Source: Plectosphaerella cucumerina (Eukaryota; Ascomycota; Sordariomycetes; Glomerellales; Plectosphaerellaceae). From it: a DNA stretch of 64,000 nt. The position numbers and the translations under genes were made by a program. Every line of letters begins with the position of its first letter. Within the stretch, counting starts at the first letter, position 1. The stretch is taken from assembly GCA_020746995.1 (NCBI GenBank), contig JAGPXD010000001.1, positions 4,092,001-4,156,000 on the forward strand. Reading direction: 5' to 3'. Shown here in pieces: positions 31,981 through 43,870 of this stretch. The notes beneath the pieces were generated by a model. The model made no database searches. It was given only the letters and a program-made list of their open reading frames with translations, and was not told the origin of the DNA.

Positions 31981-34900
31981 GTAGCAGTCGTCGAAAGTCG
32001 TCAAAATAAAGGCTGTTGCTCAAAAGAGGTGTGCTGTGGCCGTGGGGAAGCAGGGGTTCCAGTCGTCAGCGTGTTGCAATGTTGACCGTTCCAGAGTGAC
32101 CGTTTCTGAGCCAGAGTCCTCGAGGACCTGCGCACAATATGCACAAATGACAGATATGCCGAGCTGATGTAGCTCAGAGCGGCGAGGGCGCTAGTCTTAT
32201 CTTTTCCGATAATTGGTGGTAACAGCTGGGGTGGGGAAGTCAGTTCACTCACAAGGTACGGACGGGGGATGGGACGGCTCCTTGTCGCCCTCAACTCTAT
32301 TTGAGCCTGCCTGCCTGCCCACCGACCCTTGTCCAGGAACGGGAGGGAGCACACACACGAGGGGGGAGAAGGGTGGCTGGGGTTGCATTTTGGGGTTGAA
32401 CCAGATCAAGGGGGGCCTTCGTGAGGGGTGGTGCAAGCTGAGATGCCTCCGAATCGACCAAAGTGCTACTCGTAGAGCCCCCCATCTTCCAGCAGCACCG
32501 AACGGCATTCACCGCACATTTGAACCGTAGACGCAGGTGCAATGCAGACGTAGCTGCAGATGCATGCTGGCGGCCGGTGGTCGTCTTCCAATGGGTCGCC
32601 CAGCCTTCATCGAAGAGCTCCAAGGAGGGGGGTCTTCTTCAGGGCGCACGGCCGGAGGAGGTCGAGGTGAGAAGAGATGATGGTCGGCACGAGTGCAGGG
32701 ATCATCATCCCCTAGGCCGCTGCGCTAGGACAGACGAGCGATGAAAAAAGGAGAAGGGTCCCCCTCACCCCTCCCGGGACGAGCCTCTGCCGCCGCCGAG
32801 CGGGCAGCCCGATGGGGGAGGTGAATGTGAGGAGCCGGCCCAAGGTATCACAAGATTCAGACTTGTCTCCTGCGTGCTGCCGGTGCCGTCCAGGGCCACG
32901 GCCAGGGCGTAGAAGCAAAGCATCAGCACCCTCGAGGTTTGCAACGCAGAGAGCGCGCCGAACCTGAAGATAAGTATTCCGCTGGTGTCAAGCTCGTATC
33001 TTTTGCCGCGCGGTGATCTGCTCGCCAAACCACGGACAGCCTTCTTGGCCCTCATTTCTGCTGCAGCCCAGCACCCATGTGCGGTCCAGGAAAGTGACTT
33101 GCGCTCGGGCTTCCGTGTCATGCAGCCCGATGCCGCGCGTGCCTGGTGTTGGTGGCCTTTTCAGAGATCGGGCTCCGGGTGACAAAGGGGGAAAACGTGC
33201 GATGATCCCAGGCGCCACTGCCAGGGGAGCTCCCAAGCTCGCTCACAAGCGACGAGTCAAGGGCCGGCTACAACATCGGCATTGCTCAGGCGGACTCGTA
33301 GGGCTGGCTCCCTTGAGGTGGTGGCGTGGCGTCGATGGCTCCTCAGCCTCGTTATCGTCTGTAACGACCGTACCGAATACCTTGTCGTTCAAGTAGATAA
33401 GTACTTATCTACTGAAGATGCCTCTCCAGCTTCGCAGCATGTTGGCCCAACCCCAGGGCATGTGAGCTTTTCGCCATACCAGCTTCCGGTTCAGCAGCTT
33501 CCGGGTCAGTCGCACTGCAAGCATGTTAGCGATCCCCCTCCCCACACGGCCACACGGGGGGCACGGATCGTCGACCAGGGGCAGCAAACATCAATTTGTG
33601 CGCCATTTCGAGCCCGGACCTGATTCACGAACCCTGTCTCCCTGTCGTCCTGGGCCTGCCGACTGGAGGCTAGGCCGGCCGGTCCCAGACTCCCCAACCA
33701 CCGGACGGTGTTGATAGCCCGCTGCGTTATGCACTTGCCTCCTCGCAGTGCCTGATGAGCTCTTGATTTGATCCTGCGGCGTGGACAAGATTTGGTTGAC
33801 AGCTCGAACGCACAGCCTGGACTCCGTCTGGCCTGGTCTCGTTTGGTCCGCGTTGTCTGGCTGCCGTTAACCATCACCAGTGACCACGTTGCCGCAACCA
33901 GCCTCCCGGGCGGGTGGACAGCGGACACCCCTCCCTCCCTCCGGGGCCACCAGGTCTCGGCAGGCAGGCCATCGCTTCGGCACCAGCGGCGATTGTGTCA
34001 GCAGCAAAACCACGGGGTCGGATTTTGTGCCTCGACCGAACCTTCGGGACAACTGTCGGCGGCATTTGACAATGAGGCCGAAATCTGGCCAGATGCTGCC
34101 GATGCCCGGGGCCCGATAGCTGGCATGGAGCGCAAACCACCTGCGCGGCAATGCTGAAGGGCCGGTCGGACTCCGTGGACTCGACCCGACGTTGCCGTGT
34201 CTCCCTGAGGACATCCAGGGGCGGGATCGATCGTGTCAAATAAAGAAGGTGTTGTGACACTGGGGAAGAGCTAGTGCGGCCTCTTCCCTCGCCTGCATGT
34301 GAATACTTGGAAGGGTCGCTCGTAAAAACACACGGTAGCCTTCAACTTCAAAATGTGGTGCCTTTGTCGGCCATCGGGAAGATGAGATGGGGTTTCCCGA
34401 AGCTCCCACCGTACCCCTGCGTTGCCATGTGTCATTGAACGGCGGGGGAGGGCAGCGAGGGGGTTCAACGAGATGACCCACCCGTCTCGGGTTAGCTGGA
34501 CTTTCACCCGGCCTCCTTTCCCACAGATGACCTTTCCAAGATTCTGGTGGCGGGACGCCGCATCCGTCGACGACGGCAAAGATGGGAGTTGCCGCTCGTT
34601 GTCGAAGTGTCTCGAACGACCCGTCATACTTGTATGTTGTAGCTCGTCAGGGGTGCGGGATGACCAGACCGATCTTGTGAGCCACAAAGAATCCCCAAGA
34701 TGGTTCTTGGGCAAAGTGCTTGCGAGGGCAGTAAGACGGGGGATTCGTGGCACTTGGTACCGCAAGCCAGTACCACGACACACCCACCCGTGGCACGCCA
34801 ACAGACACGAAACGGCGGTTGGCTGGATGTTGGCCCTATCGTAGGGGGGTGCCTGTCAGTGAGTTGCGGACAACCCGCGCGACGTCTTTTTCCAGGCTCG

Positions 34901-36108
34901 TCCGAGGCGGCCTCTGCGTTTAGCGGGCCGTGAGAGGGGAGTCTCGAGCAGGCCGACCTGCAGCGCCGAGATGGTCGAGTCGGGGGCTGGCCAAGCAGTG
35001 CCGGTCAGGCTGAGCGCCCTTCAACGGAGCTCACGAATCATGCGAGTTAGGGCGCCTACACCATCAGAGGCAGTCCCCGGCCCTGCAGGTCACGACAGGC
35101 GCCATGGACAGGGGTTTTTCAGGTGGCCCGGGATCTGCATCCGGACGGCCTGGGTGGTGTTGCTTCCCCGTGTGGTGGTCTCGAAATGTTCACGCAGGTC
35201 CGGCCCGTCCTCTCGTACAAGGAGGTACCTCCAAGTCGAGGCTGCCAGGTGCGTGACCAGCGGCGGGTGCGGCGCTGTTACGAGGTAGTCGATCTTTCTA
35301 CCACAGCACCCTTTCGATGGCCTGCGTGCCGTCGCTGTAGGAGAGTCGAGGCGCGGCGTGGGAGTGGATGTGGTGGTTACACGCAGCGTCACCAAGTGGC
35401 CACCATCGATGAGGATTGGCAGCCTGGTGCTCAAGCCCAATACGAGAACCGTAGGCCTGACGGATGGAAGCCATGTGGGAGGAATGTCTTGCTCTCGTCG
35501 TCGCCAAGGTCCGCCTGTCTCTCAACTCCGAGTCGGTGGTGGGGTGTTTCGCCCGAGCAAGCACAACGAGTGAGCGTATCGTTCGGCGATATTTCCATCA
35601 ATGTTGTATGACTGAGTTAAGTGACGGAAACGGAATGCGTGAGGTCAGATAGTGAAGTTGTGTTAAGTCGTGATAATGCCGTGGACTTGTCCGGAGTTGC
35701 GATTCGAGTGGCTGTTGAAGGGAAGCGAGACCTTCTTCAAGTTGCGCCTGCCGTGGCCATAGCTTCAAGCTCGGGCACGCTTACATAACACGCCGGGCGC
35801 TTTCCCGGTGTTCCTAAAACGCTAGAGCCACCGGACGGCAGGTACTTTGGGCGAGGTACCTGCCCAGCCAAATTGCTCCCTGCGCGACAGGGGTTCGATT
35901 CAACGGCGGCGCAGAAAAAAATCTCGGCCGCTCACTGACCTCAAGTTCGGTATGAGCAGCGGACCAACTGACCACACCTCATCATATCACTATCTCACAA
36001 CCATCACGTGCCACGCCCGGTCTGATTTTGATACCCTCGTCTCACGCAGATACCACTTATTGCACATCGCCACCACACAGACAGACAACCATCCTTTCAC
36101 GGCCCGCC
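31981..36108. other. Gene-free stretch, 4.1 kb
   Basis: Only short overlapping ORFs on both strands with no domain, repeat family or RNA gene that I can recognise. The last ~200 bp (CACACAGACAGACAACC) look like the RRP8 leader. Confidence 0.5.
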
Positions 36109-37806
36109 ATGTTCGCCGTGCCAGGCTGGTCCATCGCGGCCGATGGCCCCAAGGCCGAGACAGAGGCGAAGAAGCCCAAGCCCGAGGGAGCGGCGCCCAA
36201 CAAGCGCAAGCGGGCCACCAAGAAGAAGGACGAGGCCGTCAACGAGGACAACGTCGCCAACATGTGGGAGCGTGTCATCGAGGGCAAGGTGCCCAAGCCA
36301 AAGTCGGGCTCAGAGAAGAAGCGAGAGCGCAAGGCAAAGGCAAAGGCCCGTGAGGAAGCGAAGCCAGCCGAGGAGCAGCAGAAGGAGAAGAGGGTTTCGA
36401 AGTTGCAGGACGAGGCTGGCAAGCCGGCTGCGAAGAAGCAGAAAGCGGCTGCCAAGGTGGAGGAGGAGGAGGTCGAGGCTGAGGCCGCGCCAGAGGACGA
36501 GGAGGACCAGGCCTGGGGCGGCCTCAGCGACGATGAACCCTCGGCCGTGAAGGAGGACGAGGAGGACGAGGCTCCCCCGAAGAAGAAGGCCAAGAAGGAA
36601 AAGAAGAAGGAGAAGAAGGCCAAGGCAGAGACCGAAGCCGAGACTGCATCACCGGCCAAGACAACCATCAAAGCAAACGCTCCGGCAAAGGCAGCCGCCC
36701 CGGCCGCAGCTCCGGCCCCCGCGCCGGCGGCTCCCAAGCTCACGCCGCTCCAGGCCTCGATGCGGGCCAAGCTCGTCTCCGCCCGCTTCCGCCACCTCAA
36801 CGAGACGCTCTACACACGGCCCTCGGCCGACGCCCTCCAGCTCTTCACCGACAGCCCCGAGATGTTCTCAGAGTACCACGAGGGCTTCCGCCGGCAGGTC
36901 GAGGTGTGGCCCGAGAACCCCGTCGACGGCTACATCCGCGACATCAAGGCACGCGGCAAGGTCAAGCCCCCGTCCCGCGACCCCCGCAAGCAGCAGAAGC
37001 CGCACCAGGAGACGGACCAGATCGTCTCCCTCCCGCGCACCGACGGCACCGCCACCATCGCCGACATGGGCTGCGGCGACGCCCGCCTCGCCGAGGTCCT
37101 CACCCCTCTCGCCAAGAAGCTCAAGCTCTCCCTGCACAGCTTCGACCTGCACAGCCCGAGCCCCCTCGTCACCCGCGCCGACATCGCCAACGTGCCCCTG
37201 GCCGACGGCGCCGCCGACGTGGCCATCTTCTGCCTCGCCCTCATGGGCACTAACTGGCTCGACTTCATCGAGGAGGCCTACCGCATCCTGCGCTGGAAGG
37301 GCGAGCTCTGGGTCGCCGAGATCAAGTCCCGCTTCGCCGGCAAGGCCGCCCTCACCGCGGCCGCCGGCAGCCGCGTCGTCGAGCACAGCGTCGGCAACCG
37401 CAAGAAGCAGCAGGCCGTCGGCAAGAAGGCAGCCAAGCCCACCGCCGCCGAGGTCGCCGCCGAGGGCGAGGACCTCGCCATTGAGGTTGACGGCGCCGAC
37501 GACCGCAGGAACGAGACGGACCTCTCCGCCTTTGTCGAGGCCCTGCGCAAGCGCGGCTTCGTCCTGCAGGCCGAGGACATGTCGAACCGCATGTTCGTCC
37601 GCATGCTCTTCGTCAAGGCCGCCCCGCCCACAAAGGGCAAGGGCGTTGAGGCCGCAAAGGCCAGGGAGGCAGCCAAGCAGGCGGCCATGGGAGGCGACAG
37701 GAACAAGAAGCAGAAGCGCTTCGTCTGGGAGGACAAGGACAAGGAGGAAGAGGAGGGCGTCGATGAGACCGCCATCCTCAAGCCCTGCGTGTACAAGCTC
37801 CGATAG
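36109..37806 (+). CDS. RRP8: 25S rRNA adenine-N1 methyltransferase Rrp8
   Basis: A single exon of 565 residues. The start MFAVPGWSIAADG is the family start. Residues 20-230 are a Lys/Glu/Ala-rich, probably disordered nucleolar-targeting region with KKKAKKEKKKEKK. The C-terminal half is the Rrp8 Rossmann methyltransferase: LTPLQASMRAKLVSARFRHL, YHEGFRRQVEVWPENPVD, SAM motif IADMGCGDARLAE, LHSFDLHSP, VAIFCLALMGTNWLDF and LWVAEIKSRF. In yeast Rrp8 makes m1A645 in helix 25.1 of 25S rRNA during ribosome assembly. A 30-residue Lys/Ala insert sits before the final strand, and a Lys/Glu-rich tail follows. It converges on DDI1. Confidence 0.95.
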   Translation: MFAVPGWSIAADGPKAETEAKKPKPEGAAPNKRKRATKKKDEAVNEDNVANMWERVIEGKVPKPKSGSEKKRERKAKAKAREEAKPAEEQQKEKRVSKLQDEAGKPAAKKQKAAAKVEEEEVEAEAAPEDEEDQAWGGLSDDEPSAVKEDEEDEAPPKKKAKKEKKKEKKAKAETEAETASPAKTTIKANAPAKAAAPAAAPAPAPAAPKLTPLQASMRAKLVSARFRHLNETLYTRPSADALQLFTDSPEMFSEYHEGFRRQVEVWPENPVDGYIRDIKARGKVKPPSRDPRKQQKPHQETDQIVSLPRTDGTATIADMGCGDARLAEVLTPLAKKLKLSLHSFDLHSPSPLVTRADIANVPLADGAADVAIFCLALMGTNWLDFIEEAYRILRWKGELWVAEIKSRFAGKAALTAAAGSRVVEHSVGNRKKQQAVGKKAAKPTAAEVAAEGEDLAIEVDGADDRRNETDLSAFVEALRKRGFVLQAEDMSNRMFVRMLFVKAAPPTKGKGVEAAKAREAAKQAAMGGDRNKKQKRFVWEDKDKEEEEGVDETAILKPCVYKLR

Positions 37807-38220
37807 GGGAGGCGACAAGAAGGCCTAACAAACTGTGTGTACATCATTGGCATTTTATGGGACGGTTGGCACCTTGGGATACCTATAAGCAAAAAGTTCA
37901 TCAAGTCGAATGTGGGCGATGGCGCCATTTTCCATGAGAATGTGCTCTCAAGATGATGCAATTAAACTAGGTAAGGTGAGAAAAGGCAGCATGAAAGACC
38001 CAAGTTGTGTCTACGATGGCGCTGATTTCAAACACATGATACGCCCCCATGTAAAAGCATCCCCACGCGATGCCCCATTGTCCCTCTAGTATGGCGTGCC
38101 TGCCGTCTTTCCCCAGTCCAGGGGGTGCTCTTACACCGAATCGTGCCCCAGTCTAGATAGGTGTCTGGTCTTTTACGTGAGTTCCCGTCTGTATCGTCAA
38201 GTCGCCCTCTCTGCACGTCT

Positions 38221-39648
38221 CTAGGCGCCGAACAGGAGGCCAGCTGCCAGTTCGACGTTTCCGTCTGTTGCCTGCAGAGCCTCGATGGCTGCGTCCCGAG
38301 GGAAGCCGAGGTCGACGAGCTGTCTAACGGCGGCTTCCGAGTGACCGGCCGTCGCGGGGGCCGGGCGTCCCGCAGGTGTCGGTGCCTGGGCGGGTGCCTG
38401 CGGCGTGGCGTCGGTGGGTGCCGACACCACCCCGGAACGCTGCCCAATGGTAGTGCCGGAGGGCCCAGGCATGGTGGGCTCCTCCTCGAGGGCCTCCTCG
38501 GTCTCCTTGGGGATGTCGGCTTCGCCGAGGAAGGAGACCTCCTCGCCCTGGATTATGAGCTTGTCCTTGGCGAGGTCGATAGAGGCCTGGTGTCTCTTGA
38601 GCATGTCCAGACCAAGAAGAAGATCGACTGACTTGCCCTCCATGACAGTGAAGCTGCAGGGAAGGAATGAGTTCCCGATCTTAATCTGGGCCGAGTGGAC
38701 ACGGCCGATGATGTTTGCGGTACCGACACCCTTGGCAACGCCAGCGAAGCGCTTATCAACGAGGCGCATAATGTTGCAGGCTTCGGCGCAGGACGGGGAC
38801 ATGATGGTTGCCTGGGCACCTGAGTCAACTAGGGCTTTGACCTTGTGACCGTTGACCTCGACGTCGACGTAGAGCATGTGAACACGGCCGAAGACTGTGG
38901 CGGGTGGTTAGCAATGGGGGTCGTGGGTTATTAGGGGATCAGCTAGACATACCTTCCGGGTTGTGCTCCATGGCGTTCTGGAGGTTCTCCATGACACGCT
39001 CCTGACGGATCATCTCCTCGATCCTTGCCTGCGCATCGGGGTCGAAGGGGTCCTCGTTCAGCCGGGCAATCTCTCTGTGGCGTTCCTCCCGCTCGCGCTG
39101 CTCCCGCTGGTAGCTCTCGTTGAAGAACTGGGCGAACCTCTGGGGGTCATTGAGCACCGCGGCCAGTTGGGGCTGCTGCTGCTCAGCCTGCTGGCGCAGC
39201 CTTGGGTCACCCAGGATGCGCAGCCTGATGAGCTCGGGGTCCTGGGCGGAGCCCTGGGCCGCGGCAGCCCTCCGCTGCTGCTGAGGCTGCTGGCTTCTCC
39301 GGGCCTGGTCGGCCGAGGCGCGTGTGTCCCTAACGTGCACGGCCAGCATATCATTGTCGGCGATGCCGAGCTCGGTCATGGTCTTGGCATCGGAGTCGGC
39401 GGCGATGAGGAGGCCGTTGTGGTAGAGATGCTGGGAGGAAGGGGGGATCTGGGTATCGGCGTGGATGGAGTCGCGGAGAGCGGAGAGGGGCATGTCGGGG
39501 AAGACCTCGAGGGTGACGATGTCATCCTGGTCGTTGGCCGCGGGGTTCGTGATGTTGAGGGTGATGCGCCTGCGAGGAGCAAGTCAGTGAGCTGCTTGGA
39601 GGTGGCAGAGGGGCTGGGAAGCGTGGGGCAAGCGGGCTGGGCTCACAT
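38221..39648 (-). CDS. DDI1: Ddi1 ubiquitin receptor and aspartyl protease
   Basis: Exons 39648-39647 (two bases, AT), 39569-38953 and 38894-38221 give 430 residues. The start codon is split: AT at the end of exon 1, then intron 39570-39646 (GTGAGC..GCAG), then G. This gives [10 protein letters not shown], the family start. Residues 1-78 are a ubiquitin-like domain, followed by a Gln/Arg-rich helical region. The retroviral-type protease core holds the catalytic motif LVDSGAQ (Asp230) and [12 protein letters not shown]. The C-terminal 40 residues are a UBA domain ([20 protein letters not shown]). Ddi1 shuttles or cleaves ubiquitinated substrates with the proteasome. Intron 2 is 38895-38952. 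It converges on RRP8. Confidence 0.93.
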
Positions 39649-42283
39649 GATGGGCAACGATGCTGCAAGAGCAGCCAGTTGTCTCTGGGTGTCTTGTTCG
39701 AGTTTGGTTGCTGCGGTCTAGACGGCAGCAGCAAGCCAGAGGTTGTTGATGGGTATTGGTGTTCGAGGTTGGAAGGAACAGCGGCTGATTTTATGTTAGA
39801 CTTGACGTCTCGCGGCAAACGGACGAAGCGAGATGCAAGGGTACCTAGGTAGGAAGAAGGGTCGAGAGTAGGGCCGAGGTTTGTGGGTTTGGAGGACGGG
39901 AAGGAGAAGGCTTCAGGCTGGAGGTATGGGACGGAAGGGGGGGTTCTTCAAGAACGAACGGACGGACGGACGGGACGGGGTGGCGGGCCAGATGTTTTTG
40001 TGTGTACTGGGCGTGTAGGGAATAGGTAGTGAAGTAGGTATGGATGGAGTGTAGGTATGTACGTGGTTGTGGTGGGAGGATGAAGGGTTGGAGGGATGGA
40101 GGGGCACTTTCTCACAAGGCGGTGACGTTGATCCGCAGAGTACAAGGGGTCAAGCTTCCTGTCCTGCGGTGTCCTGCGAGGCGAAGGTGGTGGTGCAGCA
40201 GTCGGGCACAAACAGAGCGCCACCACGTCCGGCTGTTGCTGGTTGTCGGGGGGCGTTCTGGGGTCCGGGGTGCTAGCAGCCTGCTTGATGGGGAGGCGAG
40301 ATTAAATGACGGCGGAGGGTTTTTGATGTTGTTGGGAGAATGCGGGTGACGGCTTGGAGATGGGAGGGAGGTTGTTGTGCAGCAAGTACCTTTTAGCTTT
40401 CTGACGGATGGAAGCTGTAGGAATCCCGGCAGGCGGCGGCGGAGGTGGAGGGGGGGGGGATCGATGGGGGAACGGACCACGACGGATCGCAGGGAAGACC
40501 CGGCACGCGGTTCAAGTTTGGGGGGCCCGGGCGTCCAGATGTCATTCGCCGGGGCGCCCCGGGGCCTGTGGAGACGAGCGGAAGGACATGGAACTGTGAC
40601 TTGAGCTTGACGACTGTCAGCTTGATGCAAGACGTGACTGCACGAGTATGAGTGTGAGTGTGAGAGTACACAGACTGGTTGCTCTTGCCTAATTCTAGAT
40701 ACTCAACCAGGTCCTGACTTGAGGGGGAAGGGCAGGTGCTTCTGTGACCGTGTCTGTGTCTGGCAGGTGCATCCAACGTGCCTGCCCTGTAGCACATTCT
40801 CTTGGTGGGGGGCGGAAACATGCCCGTGCCCCCCAGCTCAGTGGCCGCCACTCGTTGATTGTTTCGTTTCAAGTGCACTCAACTCCAGGCTGGACGGCCT
40901 GTGCCATCATCAGCCGGGACAACAGCACAGGCACCAGCCACCACCAGAGCCATTCATATTCCTTTTCCTTCTTGCCCGTCGCAGTTCAAGTACAAGGCCG
41001 TGCGTCCACATTGCCATCCCTTCGCCTCGCATCTTGAATCCATCCCCCACGATGACGAATCCGCGCGAATGCCTGGCCTCATTTCCCCCGCCTGCTCTGA
41101 CTCAGGGCCTGACATGTGCATCGACTCTCGGGCTACCTAGCCGCTGCTTGTCCAGTTGGACATGTCCTGCACCTCGACCTGCACTGCACTACGCTGCATC
41201 ATCTGCGGCGCAGCACGCAGCACGCAGCACACGCAGCAACACACACGCAGCCTTGCCCAGATGATTGCCTTGACGCTCCCGGCCCAGAAGGGGACCACTG
41301 CTGCAGCACGCCCGCACGCCATCATGCCACCGCGCCTGGTTCAGTTGCATTCTGGTTCCCAGGCTCGGACATTTCCCCTCCTAGTGCCGGCCGACGGCCT
41401 TGTTCGCCGGTTACCCCCCTTCTTCCAGCCGCAGCCCTCGGCTTGAATCACCCGAGTTGACACCCCAAGTCGTGTTCTCAACCTGATAACCTCACGACAT
41501 GGCACACCTGACTGCTGTTTCTTCAGTGTCAGTAGCATTTACCTATTACTTGGGCTGTTCGTATCACGTCCCCTCACGTCCTTCCGTCTCCTCTCCTACA
41601 ACTTCTTGCTCACCTCCTCTGCCAACCTCCTTGATGAACACACCACCTCGCACGATCTCTGCCCGAAGCCACCCTGCCAAACTGCCCCTCGTCGCTCGCT
41701 AATGCACCAAGCAAGCACCTACCTGCAGCTGATATCTCCGGGGCTCTTCCCGCGTTTCCAAAGTTTCCTTAATTTATTCTCCGGCCCTTTGATCCTGAGT
41801 TGACGCTTCGTCATGGCGAGCGGCCTCGGGCCTCGCGCCGAGCTTGCAAGCGTCATTCTACTCACTCTGCTTCCTGTCGGCATCCCGAAAGGGCGCGATA
41901 GAGACCATCATATCGCACACAGCACATCAGACCCGCCGACTCAGGTCTCCGCTACACGCAGGAAAACACCTCATTCACTGGACGACAACTCAGCAGCTGT
42001 ACGTGTATATATTGAACCCAACATTAAAGCATATTACACAGAGGCGATTACCCACGCCTTCCTTTATTGACAGGCCCCTGAGTCGTCTCTCCACCTTGAC
42101 CTGCGGGCTCCAGCAACCATCGAGATGGCATCATATCCAGAGGCGGCCCCGCGGCCTTACCGGACCGTTGGATCAACCCTCCGACGTCCCTGGCCTCTTC
42201 CCCGTGTCCCGCGGCGAATCCTTCTACTCGCCTAGGGGTTCGGCGCTCCCGAAACATCGTCATCACCCGATCGCCAGGAATAT
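39649..42283. other. Intergenic, 2.6 kb
   Basis: No supported gene. It contains a TACCTAGGTA palindrome (39842-39851), an ACGG microsatellite near 39951-39980 and a run of 10 G at 40450-40459. Parts between 40900 and 41700 are C+A-rich like fungal leaders, but no long exon follows on the plus strand. Confidence 0.45.
39951..39981. repeat. ACGG microsatellite
   Basis: About six imperfect tandem copies of a 4-bp ACGG unit lie upstream of DDI1. This is simple-sequence slippage; no further role is visible. Confidence 0.6.
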
Positions 42284-43870
42284 CTACAGCCAGACGGGGC
42301 CGTATCCCGTCGAGCTGCCGACGACCACATCAGCCTCGGGCGCCCGGTCCAACTCGGCACCCGACTGCCACCTGCCCTCCGGCTGCGGCAGCGGGCGGCT
42401 GATCATCTCCTCCTGCACCCGCCTGGCGCTCTTCAGGAACCTGGTCTTGACGTCCTTGTAGTTCGGAACTGACAGCTTGCCGTCCCGCTTCTTGAAGTGG
42501 CCATCAACGAGGACGTGCTCCACGTCAGCAACACTCGCATGGAGCATGACGGCAGCCACAGGGTCGACCCAACCCAGGAGCGCCGGGCTGGTTCCGTCCC
42601 AGACCACAACGTCCGCCTTGGCGCCAGGCGCGATGACGCCAATGTCGTCCCTCCTCAGGGAGCGGGCGCCGTTGCGCGTGGCGAGCAGGAAGGCCTGGTT
42701 CGCTGACATTGGGTTGTTCACCGGGATGTGCCACGCGTCGAGCGACGTCTTGTAGAAGATGGCACGGACACGCTGCAGCCACAGGCGGGCCTGCGTGAGG
42801 ATGTCGGTAGAAAAGGTGAAGTGGGTGTCGACGCCGAGCGACGCCTGGTCCATGATGAGGTGCGCCGTGGGGTGCAGGTGGCCATAGTGCAGCTCCGATT
42901 CAGGGGTGATTGAGACATGCTGGTCAGTCTGGCGCAGGAGCTCGTAGTCGCCGGTTGTAATGAAGCTCCCGTGCGAGAAGACGACGGGGACCGAGGTGTT
43001 CAGCAGGCCGAGTGCATGAACCGCCTTGGGGCTGTTGTCGATGCCCCAGGGACCCGAAACAAAGTGAGTCGTGATGACGGAAATGTTGAAGTCCCTACAG
43101 GATCTCATTTAGCATCTGCCAGTGTCACGGCATTGGTTTTCGTCTCCTTCTCCCGCTTACCTGATCAGCTCGACCATGGGGCGGACGGCCTCCTCGTCAG
43201 CCACGTTGAAGGCGTCATACGCAATGCCCAGCGTCGTCGGCGAGCCCTCGAATGTGGCAGCGGTGGCCAGGTCCCTGAAGTTTCCGTACTGCTCGGCGAG
43301 GGTGTAGTTCTGCAGCTCGTGGAAGGCGTAGGCCCAGAAGACGCGGGCGCCGCTGTCGATGCTGGCCTGCAGGCCGGCCTCGGACGTCTCATTGGACCAA
43401 GTGTGGTGGGCGTGGTCAAGGGTCGTGGTCACACCGGCGTTGAGCGCCTCGTACAGACCGGCCAGCTGGCCGATGTACACATCCTCACCGTCCATGAGTC
43501 CCTCGGCCGCGAACTCGCCATAGCGCCCGAAGTATTCCCACAGCGATGTGTTGGAGCCGATGGTACGGAAGGCTGTCTGCCAGCCGTGGCGATGAGTGTC
43601 GATGAACCCGGGGGTGATGATCTTGTCAGTCACGTCGATGACCTCGGTCGAGTTGTCACCCCGTGTGAGGCCATCGGGCTCTTGGCCCGCGGGGTAAACG
43701 CCGACGATGACGTCGTCCTGAATGAGCAGCGAGCCGTTCCTCGTGATGTCGAGAGTCTCGGCCGACTCATCCCAGCCGACAATGGTACCGCCGCGGAAAA
43801 GGATGGTCGAGGCGACTGCCGAACCGACGACAGCCTGGAGGGCGATGCCCGTACGAAGGAGGCCCTGCAT
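42284..43870 (-). CDS. Amidohydrolase (chlorohydrolase/deaminase-like), probably secreted
   Basis: Exons 43870-43161 and 43094-42284 give 506 residues. The 66-nt intron (43095-43160) starts GTAAGC and has a GCTAAA branch; the junction reads VELIRDFNIS. Residues 1-20 are a hydrophobic signal-like peptide. After a small beta domain comes the metal-site motif GFIDTHRHGWQTAF (His93, His95). Further conserved parts are TTTLDHAHHTW, VVFSHGSF, SITPESELHYG and ANQAFLLATRNGARSL, followed by APGAKADVVVWD, all typical of metal-dependent hydrolases of the ATZ/TRZ-guanine deaminase superfamily. The substrate is unknown. The frame stays open upstream to 44098, but the signal-peptide Met at 43870 is the better start. 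Confidence 0.85.

Noticed and set aside
36868..37818. 316-codon minus-strand ORF opposite RRP8
   Set aside because: Antisense shadow of a GC-rich conserved gene; no domain or start context.
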